From the NCBI GenBank assembly GCA_913060845.1, contig CAJXVF010000162.1, forward strand, positions 1 through 6,131: DNA of 6,131 nucleotides, read 5' to 3'. Below are positions 6,089-6,131 of this stretch, one piece after another. Source of the stretch: an uncultured Alphaproteobacteria bacterium (lineage in GTDB: Bacteria; Pseudomonadota; Alphaproteobacteria; Bin95). The notes under the pieces are model-generated. The model saw only the letters and a program-made list of their open reading frames with translations. It did not search any database and was not told where the DNA came from. The first letter of the stretch is position 1. Each line of letters starts with the position of its first letter. A program made the translations under genes and the position numbers.

Positions 6089-6131
6089 CTGTCTCTTATA
6101 CACATTCTGACGCTGCCGACGAATAGAGAGG
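6089..6131. other. Nextera i5-side adapter (library artefact)
   Basis: This is not genomic DNA. From 6089 the sequence is the reverse complement of the Tn5 mosaic end followed by GACGCTGCCGACGA (6109-6122), the read-1 Nextera adapter as I know it. One extra T lies in CACATTCTGACG, where the adapter has CACATCTGACG. ATAGAGAG (6123-6130) occupies the i5 index position and is the reverse complement of CTCTCTAT, which I recall as index S502. The final G fits the first base of the P5 side. The opposite adapter is at bases 1-48. Confidence 0.95.

Overview
The window reads as one ordinary chromosomal segment from an alphaproteobacterium, bounded at both ends by sequencing-library adapter rather than by genome. 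Bases 1-48 and 6089-6131 match the Nextera (Tn5) adapters with their index bases, so the genomic insert is about 49-6088. The assignment to Alphaproteobacteria rests on protein style (the TrpE, TrpG and TrpD motifs, the PpiD-like protein, SecG with an N-terminal QRSEGGGLG) and on a gene order I recognise from that class. The family is uncertain; something near the Hyphomonadaceae or Caulobacterales is a guess.

Layout. On the minus strand, reading leftward from about 1001, lie tpiA (triosephosphate isomerase, TTG start) and then the first 33 codons of secG (Sec translocon subunit), which is cut by the left adapter. A 192-base divergent intergenic region (1002-1193) follows. It holds the tpiA ribosome binding site, a candidate promoter for the rightward operon and two short tandem repeats. 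On the plus strand lie ppiD-like (membrane-anchored SurA/PpiD-type periplasmic chaperone), trpE, trpG and trpD. These are spaced 5, 67 and 4 bases apart, and trpD is cut by the right adapter after about 262 codons.

How the genes work together. TrpE and TrpG form anthranilate synthase: TrpG releases ammonia from glutamine, and TrpE joins it to chorismate to give anthranilate. TrpD then transfers the phosphoribosyl group of PRPP to anthranilate. trpC would be expected next but is outside the window. The periplasmic chaperone gene heads the same transcription unit, and SecG on the other strand belongs to the Sec export channel. TpiA is central glycolysis/gluconeogenesis.

I looked for an undescribed system and did not find one. 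No CRISPR array, phage, toxin-antitoxin, integrase or transposase gene, or RNA gene is visible. The points most worth checking are the TrpD PRPP-loop motif (GTGGG where the family has GTGGD), the repeat cluster over the candidate ppiD-trp promoter, the probably non-catalytic parvulin domain of the PpiD-like protein, and the adapter bases that create a false C-terminus on TrpD.
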